A DNA stretch of 64,000 bases, taken from DATGLW01 sp035293965 (GTDB lineage Bacteria > Actinomycetota > Acidimicrobiia > Acidimicrobiales > RAAP-2). Both the position numbers and the translations under genes were made by a program. Every line of letters begins with the position of its first letter. Position 1 is the stretch's first letter. Where the stretch lies: positions 13,752 to 77,751 of the forward strand of contig DATGLW010000111.1 in assembly GCA_035293965.1 (NCBI GenBank), given 5' to 3'. Below are positions 49,777 to 58,150 of the stretch, piece after piece. A model generated the notes under the pieces. That model worked only from the letters and a program-made list of their open reading frames with translations. It was not told the origin of the DNA and ran no database searches.

Positions 49777-50589
49777 ATGACCGAAGCACACTTGGTCCGG
49801 GTCGGCTTCGTGGGCGCCGGCCAGATGGGTGAGCCCATGGTTCGCCGCCTCCTCGGGGCGGGCTTCCCGGTCACGGTCTTCGCTCGCCGACCCGAGGTCA
49901 AGGCCCGCCTCGCCGCTGCCGGCGCCGCGCTCGCCGGCACGGTGGGCGGCGCCGCTGCCGGGGCGGACGTCCTCGTGCTCTGCCTGTTCGACGGGGCCCA
50001 GCTCCTCGAGGTGGCACTCGGCGACGAGGGGGCCGTGCGGAGCCTCGGCGCCGATGCGGTCGTCGTGAACCACACCACGCTCAGCCCGAGCGCGTTGCGG
50101 GCGCTCGTGAACGCTGCCGGCTCGGCACGCGTCGTCGACGCGCCCGTGAGCGGCTCTGCCACCGACATCGACGAGGGGCGGCTGCGGGTGCTCGTCGGGG
50201 CCGAGCCTGCGGCCTTCGCCCGAGCCGAGCCTGCGCTGCGCACCTACGGCGACCCCCTGCTCCCCACCGGGGAGGTTGGCAGTGCCACGCTCGTCAAGCT
50301 GGTCAACAACGCGCTGTTCGCCGCCCACGCCCAGGTGGCGAGCGACGCCCTGCGGCTGGCGGACGACCTCGGGATCGACCGCGCCCTTCTGCTCGGCGCC
50401 CTCGCCGTGTGCAGCGGCGGCAGCAACGTCCTGCACTACCGCCAGGCCCAGCCGGACGACGACGGCTCCCGTGCCGTGCCCTACATCCGCAAGGACGTCG
50501 CCGCGTGCCGCGAAGCGGCACGCGAGCTCGGGGTGACGCTCGGCTACCTCGAGGAGGTCATCGCCTCGGGGCCCCTACCCTTCACGTGA
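49777..50589 (+). CDS. 3-hydroxyisobutyrate dehydrogenase-like (NAD-binding beta-hydroxyacid dehydrogenase)
   Basis: A 270-residue 6-phosphogluconate-dehydrogenase-type enzyme oxidising a beta-hydroxy acid with NAD(P)+. The Rossmann motif VGFVGAGQMGEPMVRRLLGAGF (residues about 9-30, read in two halves), the substrate loop VDAPVSGSATDIDEG and the catalytic Lys in TLVKLVNNALF are all present. Slightly short for the family (usually about 290) because the C-terminal helices are compact. The ATG follows GTGCCGGGTGGCGCC without a strong ribosome site, 25 nt after the kinase stop. Probably cotranscribed with the hydratase and kinase. Confidence 0.88.
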   Translation: MTEAHLVRVGFVGAGQMGEPMVRRLLGAGFPVTVFARRPEVKARLAAAGAALAGTVGGAAAGADVLVLCLFDGAQLLEVALGDEGAVRSLGADAVVVNHTTLSPSALRALVNAAGSARVVDAPVSGSATDIDEGRLRVLVGAEPAAFARAEPALRTYGDPLLPTGEVGSATLVKLVNNALFAAHAQVASDALRLADDLGIDRALLLGALAVCSGGSNVLHYRQAQPDDDGSRAVPYIRKDVAACREAARELGVTLGYLEEVIASGPLPFT

Positions 50590-50596
50590 CCGCGAC

Positions 50597-50753
50597 CCGG
50601 CCAGGTGGGCCGGGGTAGGCGCGGGGATCGCAGGCCCGGTCGACCTCGGCAAGGGATCCGGCCTGGTGGGCCGGGGTAGGCACGGGGATCGCAGGCCCGG
50701 TCGACCTCGGCAAGGGATCCGGCCGGGTGGGCCGGGGCGGGCGACCGCGCCAG
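50597..50753. repeat. 61-bp tandem repeat, about 2.6 copies
   Basis: Units begin at 50597, 50658 and 50719 with CCGGCC(A/T/G)GGTGGGCCGGGG; the first two differ at two bases. They fill the gap between convergent genes. Confidence 0.85.
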
Positions 50754-50757
50754 GCCG

Positions 50758-51543
50758 TCAGGTGCGCATGGCGCGGTTCAGCGCCTCAGCCACCTCGTGG
50801 GGGTGCGTGACCCGCGCGAAGTGGCCGCCGCCGATACGGGCCAGGTCGCGGGCCAGGGCCTCGTCGTGCTCGCCCTGGGCTTGCACCAGCACGTGGAGCC
50901 GGGGAAGCCGTGACGCCAGGGGGCGAGGATCGGGGCCGGCGTTGTGCACGCAGTCGGACAGCAGCACCGCGGCCCGCCGCGGCGCACCGGACCGGCTGAG
51001 CTCGCGGGCCGCCACGTGGAGCCCGACCCCGACGTTGGTGAGCCCCTCGGCGCGGAGGCGCACCAGGTCGCCCAGCACCGCGTCGAGGGGTCTCGCATCG
51101 ACCGCCCCGCGAAGGACCGCGGCGTCCTGCCAGAACGCGACGACCGTCAGCTCCTCACGGGCCAGCTCGGCACCGAGGGCTCCGACTGCGGCCGCCGCCA
51201 GCAGCGCCTTGGGGCCGCTCATGGAGACCGAGGCGTCGACCACGAGGGCCACCGCACGCCGCGGCGCCTCCCGGACCCGCACCACGATGTCGTGCTCGTC
51301 GAGCGGGCGCCGGGCAAGGAGCGCCTCGACCGTCCGCTCGACGTCGACGTCGTCCTCGCTGTCGCGCCAGCGGGCGCTGACCGGTGGCCCGGGCCCCCGC
51401 CGGTCGCCTCGTCGGCGAGTCCGGCGCACCGAGAGGCGATCGGCGACCTGTTGGCGCAGCCGCCACAGGGCCGGGTCCAGCTCCCCTTCGCCCAGCACCT
51501 CGGCGAGGTCGCGTACCGATCCCGGCTCGCTGCCGAAGAACAC
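50758..51543 (-). CDS. VWA-domain protein (CoxE-like)
   Basis: A 261-residue von Willebrand factor A protein. The MIDAS motif AVALVVDASVSMSG (DxSxS, about residue 100), the Thr in EGLTNVG and the Asp of LLSDCVHNAG are visible. VWA proteins paired with MoxR ATPases act in metal insertion or complex assembly. The GTG at 51543 is the only ATG/GTG/TTG start between the upstream stop and conserved sequence. The same frame is open for 59 codons back to the MoxR TGA, so the two genes read as one frame broken by a single stop. Confidence 0.8.
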   Translation of the reverse strand: MFFGSEPGSVRDLAEVLGEGELDPALWRLRQQVADRLSVRRTRRRGDRRGPGPPVSARWRDSEDDVDVERTVEALLARRPLDEHDIVVRVREAPRRAVALVVDASVSMSGPKALLAAAAVGALGAELAREELTVVAFWQDAAVLRGAVDARPLDAVLGDLVRLRAEGLTNVGVGLHVAARELSRSGAPRRAAVLLSDCVHNAGPDPRPLASRLPRLHVLVQAQGEHDEALARDLARIGGGHFARVTHPHEVAEALNRAMRT

Positions 51544-51720
51544 GCCGGGCCGGCCCCGCTCGCCGGCCGAGCCACCGCCAGCCGCGCGCTCGCCCGCGGC
51601 ACCGACGCCGCGCAGGAACAGGAGTGGTGCGCCCTCGAGCGCCTTGGGTCGTACCTGCCGAGGAGTGGGGCGGTCGCGCTCCCCGGCCAGCTCGACCGCG
51701 ACCGGCGCGTCAGCCCGCCT

Positions 51721-52650
51721 TCAGCCGGGCGCCGCCCGGTGCGGAGCCAGGTAGAAGCGCTCCTCCCAGATCTCGCGGATCACGTCCTCGGCCGTGGCGT
51801 CGCTCGTGTCGTGGAGTCGGACCCGGCCCGACAAGGCGACCAGCGCGGCGTCGAGCACGACTGCTGCGTACTCGGGCCCGGCGCCGGGCTCAAGCTCGGC
51901 GGGCTCGAGCCCGAGGAGCTGGCGGGCCACGAGCACGAGGTCGATGGCCCCCCGCACCGAGCTGCCCTGCCGCACCTGGGGATGGTGGCGCGTGGCGCGG
52001 GCCAGCGCCACGGCGTCCTCGGCCAACCGGCGGTCGCCGGGCCCGGTCCGGAGCTCCACGATGCCAAGCTCTTCCTCGGCTCCCTGGTAGCCCACGGCGA
52101 TCCGGCACAGCCGGTCGTGGACGCTGGCGCTGATACGCGACGTGCCGACGTTGTCGAAGGGGTTCATGGAGGCCACGACGCGAAAACCGTCCGCGGCGCG
52201 GATCCGCCCCACGCGCGGGACCACCACCTCGCGCTCCGCGATGGCGGCCAGCAGTGCGTTGAGCGTGTCTTCTGGCGCCCGGTTGACCTCCTCGACGTAG
52301 AGGAAGCCCCCGCCGGTCATGGCGCGTACGAGCGGGCCCGGCACGAAGGTCGCCGCGGTGAAGTCCTCCTGCAGCACACGAGCGGGGTTGTGGTGGCCGA
52401 CGAGCCGCGGCGTGGTGAGCTCCGAGTTGCCCTCCACGAGCTCGAGGGGGACGCCCCACGCCCGCGTCACTTCGCGCAGCAAGGTGCTCTTGCTGGTGCC
52501 CGGCGGGCCCTCGAGCAGGACGTCGCGACCTGCTGCCAGCGCGGCGAGCAGCAGCCGCAGCTCGCGCTCGCGCCCGACGAGGCACGCCGCCACCTCCTTG
52601 CGCGTCCGGGCCAGGTCGGGAGTTGCGCCGCTCGCGCCAGCGCCGGTCAT
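51721..52650 (-). CDS. MoxR-family AAA+ ATPase
   Basis: A 309-residue MoxR/RavA-type AAA+ ATPase. Walker A EGPPGTSKSTLLREV (about residue 47), Walker B GGGFLYVEEVNRAPEDTLNALL (about 115, read as two parts) and sensor 1 VVASMNPFDNVGTSR are intact; the lid domain follows. MoxR ATPases work with a VWA partner in maturing enzymes or remodelling complexes; the VWA gene downstream is that partner. No carbon-monoxide or methanol dehydrogenase gene is in the window, so the client is unknown. ATG 52650 is the best start near the conserved N-terminus. Confidence 0.88.
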   Translation of the reverse strand: MTGAGASGATPDLARTRKEVAACLVGRERELRLLLAALAAGRDVLLEGPPGTSKSTLLREVTRAWGVPLELVEGNSELTTPRLVGHHNPARVLQEDFTAATFVPGPLVRAMTGGGFLYVEEVNRAPEDTLNALLAAIAEREVVVPRVGRIRAADGFRVVASMNPFDNVGTSRISASVHDRLCRIAVGYQGAEEELGIVELRTGPGDRRLAEDAVALARATRHHPQVRQGSSVRGAIDLVLVARQLLGLEPAELEPGAGPEYAAVVLDAALVALSGRVRLHDTSDATAEDVIREIWEERFYLAPHRAAPG

Positions 52651-52738
52651 GCGGACCGGCCGCCGGACGCGCTGGCGCCAGTGTGCCCGTGGGCCCGGCT
52701 GCTGCCTGCCATCCCGGCGGCCCTCCGGAGCAGGGCGC

Positions 52739-53947
52739 TCAGCGGTCCCAGCTGAGCGAGAGGGAGTCGATCCCGAACATGCCGCCGTGCTCGACCACGT
52801 CGACGCCCTCGGTCAGCCGGTACTCGGGGATCCGCCGGTGCCATTCCTCGAGCGCGATCCGCAGCTCACGGCGGGCGAGATGGGAGCCCAGGCACCGGTG
52901 CGGACCGAGCCCGAACGCGATGTGGCTGTTGGGCGAGCGCGCCAGGTCCACGTGCTCGGGATCCGGGAACAGCCCGGGGTCGCGGTTCGCGGCGCACAGT
53001 GGCAGAAGGACGCGGTCCCCCGCCTCGAGGGGGCAACCATGGAAGTCGGCATCGTGTCGCACCTTGCGGCCAGGGGCCACGAAGGCGTACGCACGCAGCA
53101 GCTCCTCCACCGCAGAGGGGATGACGGCCGGCTCCTCGACGATGCGGCGGCGGTCGGCATCGTGGGTGGCGAGGTGGAAGAAGGAGTACGCGAGCTGGAT
53201 CGACACCGTGTCCAGCCCGGCCATGAACATGAGCAGGCAGAAGGAGAGCAGGTCGTCCTCGGAGATGGGCTCGCCGTCGATCTGCCACCCGATCGCGGCC
53301 GACAGGAGGTCGGACCCGGGTTCGGCGCGCTTGTTCTCGATGAGCTCGGCGAAGTACCCCTGGACGGCCACCATGGCGGCGACCGCCCTCGACCGGTCTG
53401 GGTCCTCGTCGAAGGTCAGGTGGAGGATCTCGTGCTCCCAGGCCAGGAACTGCTCGAGGCCGTCGATCGGCAGGCCCATGAGGTCCATGAAGATCGACGT
53501 CGGGTAGCGCCAGGCGAAGTCCTGCAGGAAGTCGCACCGCCCACGGTCGGCGAACGTGTCGATGATCTCGATGCAGCGATCACGGACCTGGCCCTCCATG
53601 CGCTCCATCACCTTGGGGGCGAAGTGGGGTGCCAGCAGCTGCCGCCACTTCGTGTGCAGGGGCGGGTCGAGCATCTCGGGTATCCACAGGTACTGCGGAT
53701 CCGGCTCCATCGGGGTGACGATGCTGCTCGAGAAGAGGTCGGGCCTCTGGAGCGCGTCGCGCACGAGCTCGCCGGTCGTCATCACCCAGAACCCGGGGCC
53801 GAACGTGCTCCTCACGAAAGGATGGACCTGGCGGAGCCGGTCGAAGGACTGCGCGTGGGACAGCACCGGCCCGCGGTCCATGTAGTTGTGCTCGACCTCT
53901 GGGATCCCGTCCCTCCACACAACGGCGTCGGTCAACGTGTCGGCCAT
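52739..53947 (-). CDS. Cytochrome P450
   Basis: A 402-residue soluble P450 monooxygenase. The I-helix LLMFMAGLDTVSIQ (acid-alcohol pair), the K-helix ExxR in VEELLRAY, the aromatic ANRDPGLFPDP region and the heme-binding FGLGPHRCLGSHLAR (proximal Cys) are all intact. AGGAGGTGAG directly precedes the ATG, a near-perfect ribosome site. Class I bacterial P450s need a ferredoxin and reductase, which are not in the window. With the racemase, thiolase and FabH genes nearby, hydroxylation of a lipid, sterol or branched alkane is plausible (inference). Confidence 0.93.
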   Translation of the reverse strand: MADTLTDAVVWRDGIPEVEHNYMDRGPVLSHAQSFDRLRQVHPFVRSTFGPGFWVMTTGELVRDALQRPDLFSSSIVTPMEPDPQYLWIPEMLDPPLHTKWRQLLAPHFAPKVMERMEGQVRDRCIEIIDTFADRGRCDFLQDFAWRYPTSIFMDLMGLPIDGLEQFLAWEHEILHLTFDEDPDRSRAVAAMVAVQGYFAELIENKRAEPGSDLLSAAIGWQIDGEPISEDDLLSFCLLMFMAGLDTVSIQLAYSFFHLATHDADRRRIVEEPAVIPSAVEELLRAYAFVAPGRKVRHDADFHGCPLEAGDRVLLPLCAANRDPGLFPDPEHVDLARSPNSHIAFGLGPHRCLGSHLARRELRIALEEWHRRIPEYRLTEGVDVVEHGGMFGIDSLSLSWDR

Positions 53948-54122
53948 CTCACCTCCTGGGATCGGGCTCCGCCCGATGCTACCGAAGGAGGCGGCGACCG
54001 CAGCAAGGCAGCACGCGGCGCCGCTCCGTGTCGCCTGTCCCCCGTCAGCGACGGTCGCAGCCAGGGCCTTCGGTCAATCCCGCGGGCTGGCCGCCCGACC
54101 GATGAGGTGGTTCACGCGGGCG

Positions 54123-55076
54123 TCAGGCCCTGGCGACCTGCGCCATGACCTCCTGGGCGAACAGCTCGAGCATCGAGCCCTCGCCGCGGTCGGCGACGAA
54201 GAAGACGAAGTGGCTCATGCCGGCGTCCGCCAGCTCGCCGATGCGGTCCACAATGCGCGACGGGGTCCCGACGAAGCCCCCCTCCGCCAGCCCCCAGCCG
54301 GGCCCCTGGTAGCGGCGCTCGTAGCGTGCGCGAGCGTCGCGCAACGAGGGCTCGTCGGGGGCCAGCACCAGCACCGCCTCGAGGGACCGCCGGATGGTGC
54401 CGGGGTCGCGCCCGATCCGCTCGCAGCACGCCTCGAGCGCCGGGACCCGCTCCTGCCAGACGCCGAGCCCGTAGGTGGGCACGTTCCAGACGTCGGCGTA
54501 GCGGGCCACGAGAGGCAGGGTGTGGCGCTCCCCCACCCCGCCCACCACGATGGGTGGGCGGGGGCGCTGCAGGGGCCGGGGGAGGCTGGGGAGCTCCGCG
54601 AGGCGGTAGTGCCGCCCCTCGAAGGAGACGGGGCTGCCACCGAGCATCCGGGTGATCACCTCCAGCCCCTCCGCCAGCCGCTCGGAGCGCTCGGCCAGGC
54701 TGCCCCAGGGGAACCCGCCCTGGCGATGCTCGGCCGCGTACGAGCCACTGCCCATGCCGAGGTCGAGGCGCCCCCCGGAGATGACGTCGAGGGTGGCCGC
54801 CATCCTGGCCACGAGCGCCGGGTGCCGGAGGTTGTTGTCGAGCACGAGGTGACCGACGCGCAGCCGGGCGGTCCGGGCCAGCAGTGCCGTGGCGAGCGTC
54901 CAGCCCTCGAGCGCGGGCTGGTCGGGGAGGCCGGGGGTGTAGAGGTGGTCGAAGAGCCAGAACGAGCCGAAGCCGAGGCGCTCGCACCGCAGCGCACGCT
55001 CGAGGAGCTGGCCGAAGTCGAGCGCCACCTGGGGGATGTACACGCCGAACTCGAGGTTGTCCCCTGCAGCTGCCAT
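54123..55076 (-). CDS. LLM-class F420-dependent oxidoreductase
   Basis: A 317-residue luciferase-like TIM-barrel enzyme of the F420-dependent type found widely in actinobacteria. FGVYIPQ at the N-terminus, ERLGFGSFWLFDHLYTPG, LRVGHLVLDNNLRHP, DVISGGRLDLGMGSGSY and IVVGGVGERHTLPLVARYADVWN are characteristic. The substrate is unknown. It lies downstream of the TetR gene (gap 16 bp) and is probably in one transcript with it. The short ATG leader has AGGAAGGGAGGG about 5-15 nt upstream. Confidence 0.88.
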   Translation of the reverse strand: MAAAGDNLEFGVYIPQVALDFGQLLERALRCERLGFGSFWLFDHLYTPGLPDQPALEGWTLATALLARTARLRVGHLVLDNNLRHPALVARMAATLDVISGGRLDLGMGSGSYAAEHRQGGFPWGSLAERSERLAEGLEVITRMLGGSPVSFEGRHYRLAELPSLPRPLQRPRPPIVVGGVGERHTLPLVARYADVWNVPTYGLGVWQERVPALEACCERIGRDPGTIRRSLEAVLVLAPDEPSLRDARARYERRYQGPGWGLAEGGFVGTPSRIVDRIGELADAGMSHFVFFVADRGEGSMLELFAQEVMAQVARA

Positions 55077-55092
55077 CGCTGCCCTCCCTTCC

Positions 55093-55782
55093 TCAGCCCC
55101 TCCTGGCCGCCGGCGGGCGGGCGCCGTCGAGGACGATGCCCACCCTGCGCCGCAGCGCCTCCACCAGTGAGCCGGTCATCTGGTCCTGAGCCCACGCGGA
55201 CAGGGTGTTCATGGCCACCGCCTCGAGGATCGCCGCCAGCTCGGCCGGGTCGATGTTCAGGTCGACGACACCCTGGCGTCGCCCAACCTCGATCGCCATG
55301 GTGAAGGATCGGCCGATGCCGAAGTGCTGCCCGCGGTCGTGGGAGGGCTTGCGGCGGCCGAACTCGGCCACCGAACGGGCGACGGCCACCTTCGGGACCG
55401 ACTCCACCCGCCGCGCCAGGGTGACGAGCAGCCCGTCGAGCAGTTCATCGGCGGGCCGGTCCTCCGCCCTGCCGTCGGCCGCCTCCTCGTAGAGCGCCTC
55501 GGCGGTGCCCCAACCGAGCTCGAGGAGGATGTCCTCCTTGTGGGCGAAGTGGAAGTAGAAGGTGCCCTTCGTGACGCCTGCCGCTCTGGCGATCTCCTCG
55601 ACCGTCGTCTCTTCCACCCCCCGGTCGAACCCGCGCTCGGTCCACAGGGCGAGCGCCGCCCGGACCAGCTTGCGCCGGGTGCGCCGCGAGCGGTCCTGGA
55701 GGAGCGCGGAACGGCGCGGACCCTCGGGCCCGAGGGAGCCCGAGCCGTCCCCACCCGTTGCCCGGGCCTCGGTATCGGGCAA
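55093..55782 (-). CDS. TetR-family transcriptional regulator
   Basis: A 229-residue TetR regulator. After a non-conserved N-terminal tail (about 30 residues) comes the HTH with LVRAALALWTERGFDRGVEETTVEEIARAAGV (split here by domain, not gap) and KGTFYFHFAHKEDILLELG. The C-terminal domain is helical and ligand-binding. I chose TTG 55782 because AGGAGG lies 5 nt upstream; GTG 55842 and TTG 55851 are in frame but overlap a TATCGT -10 (55843-55848). It probably controls the downstream F420 oxidoreductase and possibly the P450 (inference). Confidence 0.82.
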   Translation of the reverse strand: MPDTEARATGGDGSGSLGPEGPRRSALLQDRSRRTRRKLVRAALALWTERGFDRGVEETTVEEIARAAGVTKGTFYFHFAHKEDILLELGWGTAEALYEEAADGRAEDRPADELLDGLLVTLARRVESVPKVAVARSVAEFGRRKPSHDRGQHFGIGRSFTMAIEVGRRQGVVDLNIDPAELAAILEAVAMNTLSAWAQDQMTGSLVEALRRRVGIVLDGARPPAARRG

Positions 55783-55842
55783 CCGTGCCTCCTGATCACG
55801 ACCGCGGCCCGCCGCGGACCGGGTCCTCGCTGCGACGGGCAC

Positions 55843-55848
55843 ACGATA
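55843..55848 (-). promoter_or_regulatory. -10 box of TetR gene
   Basis: TATCGT on the minus strand; transcription near 55836 would give a leader of about 55 nt ending with AGGAGG before TTG 55782. Confidence 0.35.
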
Positions 55849-55885
55849 CAAGAGGCGCTCCCACCGCCCCTTGTCCGGAGCCCGG

Positions 55886-57283
55886 TCAGCGGATCGGCGG
55901 CCAGGTCCGCTCGCGCAGCGCCCCCGACGCCGTCCGCATGAGGTGGTCGTCGCGGCGCACCTTGTTCCAGACGTAGGCGATGTAGTCGCGGTCGCTCACC
56001 GTGCCCTGGCGGAGCGCCTCCGCCAAGCGGCGCCGGCCCTCTTCCACCGACGGAGGCGCCGTGCCGAGCAGGCGCGCCAGGTCGTCGAGCTCGGCCTGCT
56101 CGAAGGCACGCCCGGCTCGGTCCATCTCCTTGAGGTACTTGACCACCCGGGCCACCCCCTTGCTCCACTGGGAGGCCAGGGGGTCCTCGATCCGGGGCAC
56201 GATCGTCTGGAGCATGCCGAGGGCGGCGTCGTAGAGGTAGTGCCATTCGACGGGCTCGGGCTCCTCTGGGAGCGGCTCGTCGGGTAGCTCGATCCCGGCC
56301 ACGTGGGCCAGGGCCTCCACGGTCAGGCGCCGGTGCAACATGCCGTAGATGAGCCCGTTGCCGACGTCGCGGACCGCCGGCTGACCCGGCTCGGCCTGCC
56401 GGTCACGGGCCGCGCCGGCGCCACCCCGACGACCGGAATTGAGGCGCGTCTCGGCGAAGAGGCGGTAGTACCAGATCCGGTCCTCGTCGAGGGTGTGCCC
56501 CGAGAGGGCCTCGTACTCGGCCAGCCGGTCGGGGAGATGCGTGAAGGTGTCCTGCACCGTGCGCAACGACAGCCAGGCGATGTCGTCCATCGGGTCGCCG
56601 AAGTGCGCGAGCTCCCAGTCGACGACGGCCGTCACCCTTCCCCCCTCGTACAGGAAGTTCCCGGGGCCGGTGTCGCCCTGCACGAGGACGACAGGCCCCT
56701 CGTAGTCGGGGACGTTCTTCTCGAGCCAGGTGAGCGACAGGTCCACGAGCGGGTCGATCCACCCGTCTGGACCCGTCGCTCGCCGCCGCATGTTGGCCAC
56801 CTCGTCGAGCGCCAGCTCGCGGCAGCCCTTGAGCGGTCCGAGGCTCGGCAGCTCGAGGGTGGCCGGGTCGAGGCGGTGGAGCGCGGCCAGCTTCGTGATG
56901 AAGTCGCGGGCCACCGCCACCTGCTCGTCAGGGTCCTTGATCCGGTAGAACCAGGTCTGCCCGGGCACCCGCTCCTCCAAGATGGCCTCGTGGACCGGGT
57001 GGACGGCCAAGGTGGTCGGGACCGACACCCCCGTCCCCTGCAGGGCCATGATGATCTCCCCCTCGACGTGCAGCGAGTGGAAGAGGTCGCCCGGAGGCGT
57101 GGGGGTTCGGCTGTAACGAAGGAAGAGGGGCCGCAGGGAGCCCCCGGGACCGCGGACGTCGAGGAACCATGCCTCGCGGCTGGCACCTCCAGGCATGCGG
57201 TTGCTCGAGACGACCTCACCGCCGGCCACCTCCCCAACCCACTCGACGAGGTCGGCGGGCAACGTCAGGACCGGCTCTGCCAT
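55886..57283 (-). CDS. Phosphotransferase family protein with QGD catalytic variant
   Basis: A 465-residue APH-like kinase, longer than its 352-residue paralogue at 48693 because of an added C-terminal region (about 330-465) rich in helices. The catalytic loop reads LVQGDTGPGNFLY, where Gln replaces the usual His of HGD; the metal segment AVVDWELAHFGDPMDDIAWL is normal. Substrate unknown. The ATG at 57283 is preceded by GGAGGGGAG. Encoded downstream of the ABC transporter operon on the same strand with about 120 bp between. Confidence 0.83.
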   Translation of the reverse strand: MAEPVLTLPADLVEWVGEVAGGEVVSSNRMPGGASREAWFLDVRGPGGSLRPLFLRYSRTPTPPGDLFHSLHVEGEIIMALQGTGVSVPTTLAVHPVHEAILEERVPGQTWFYRIKDPDEQVAVARDFITKLAALHRLDPATLELPSLGPLKGCRELALDEVANMRRRATGPDGWIDPLVDLSLTWLEKNVPDYEGPVVLVQGDTGPGNFLYEGGRVTAVVDWELAHFGDPMDDIAWLSLRTVQDTFTHLPDRLAEYEALSGHTLDEDRIWYYRLFAETRLNSGRRGGAGAARDRQAEPGQPAVRDVGNGLIYGMLHRRLTVEALAHVAGIELPDEPLPEEPEPVEWHYLYDAALGMLQTIVPRIEDPLASQWSKGVARVVKYLKEMDRAGRAFEQAELDDLARLLGTAPPSVEEGRRRLAEALRQGTVSDRDYIAYVWNKVRRDDHLMRTASGALRERTWPPIR

Positions 57284-57403
57284 GTGCTCCCCTCCCTTCG
57301 GGACCCTCCTCGCCGGACCCCAGGGGCGCAAGCACCGGCGCCGGCGGGGCTGGCCAGCCTGCCCGGCTCGAACGAGGACCGGTAGGCGGAGGCTACGCCG
57401 ACG

Positions 57404-58150
57404 TTACCGGGCGGCGGCGCTCTCGGCTGCGGCGGTCGCCTCGCCGAGGTACTGGTCGAGGACCTCCCTGCCGGCGTCGGCAGCTGCCCCGCGCCAACCG
57501 ACGGTGCCCCTCGTGAGGATCACGCAGGTGTCGGCGAAGGCGAGAGCCCGGTGGACGAACTGCTCGATCAGCACGATGGAGATCCCCTGGTTCCGGGCCT
57601 TCTCGAGGCTGTCGAACACCTGGTCCACCATCAGCGGGGCGAGGCCGAGGGACATCTCGTCGGCGATGATCAGCGCCGGGTCGACGGCCAGGGCGCGCGC
57701 CATGGCCAGCATCTGCTGCTCGCCGCCTGACAGGCTCCCCGCCCGCTGCTGGCTCCGGTTGCCCAGGATGGGGAACAAGCCGATCGCCCGCTCGATGGCC
57801 GCCTGGCGGGCGGCGCGCCGGCCCACCTGGCGGGTGGCCATCTTGAGGTTGTCGAGCACCGACAGCCCGGGGAAGATCCCCCGACCTTCGGGGATGTAGG
57901 TCAACCCGGCGCGGCGGACCCGGTGCGGCGCCCACCCCGTGATGTCGACCCCGCCGAAGACGACCTTGCCCGACTTGGGCTTGACCAGCCCAGACACGGC
58001 GCGCCCGAGCGTGCTCTTACCAGCGCCGTTGGGGCCCAGCACGGCGAGCACCTTGCCTCCGTCGACGCTCAGCGACACCCCGAGCAGGGCGCGCGCGGGG
58101 CCGTAGCGGACGTCGAGGTCCTCGACGACGAGAGAGCCGGCTTCGCTCAC
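57404..58150 (-). CDS. livF: Branched-chain amino acid-type ABC transporter ATPase (LivF)
   Basis: A 248-residue ATP-binding subunit of a HAAT-family importer. Walker A VLGPNGAGKST, signature LSGGEQQMLAMARAL and Walker B ALIIADEMSLGLAP are intact; GLTYIPEGRGIFPGLSVLDNL is the LivF hallmark. It powers uptake of branched-chain amino acids or, in some actinobacteria, of hydrophobic carboxylates. The GTG start overlaps the livG stop by 4 nt (GTGA). It is the last gene of a permease-livG-livF operon; no periplasmic binding protein is found in the window, so the substrate cannot be told. Confidence 0.92.
   Translation of the reverse strand: MSEAGSLVVEDLDVRYGPARALLGVSLSVDGGKVLAVLGPNGAGKSTLGRAVSGLVKPKSGKVVFGGVDITGWAPHRVRRAGLTYIPEGRGIFPGLSVLDNLKMATRQVGRRAARQAAIERAIGLFPILGNRSQQRAGSLSGGEQQMLAMARALAVDPALIIADEMSLGLAPLMVDQVFDSLEKARNQGISIVLIEQFVHRALAFADTCVILTRGTVGWRGAAADAGREVLDQYLGEATAAAESAAAR

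Noticed and set aside
50597..50753. CRISPR array or attachment site
   Set aside because: The 61-bp units have no spacers, and no integrase or tRNA is nearby.
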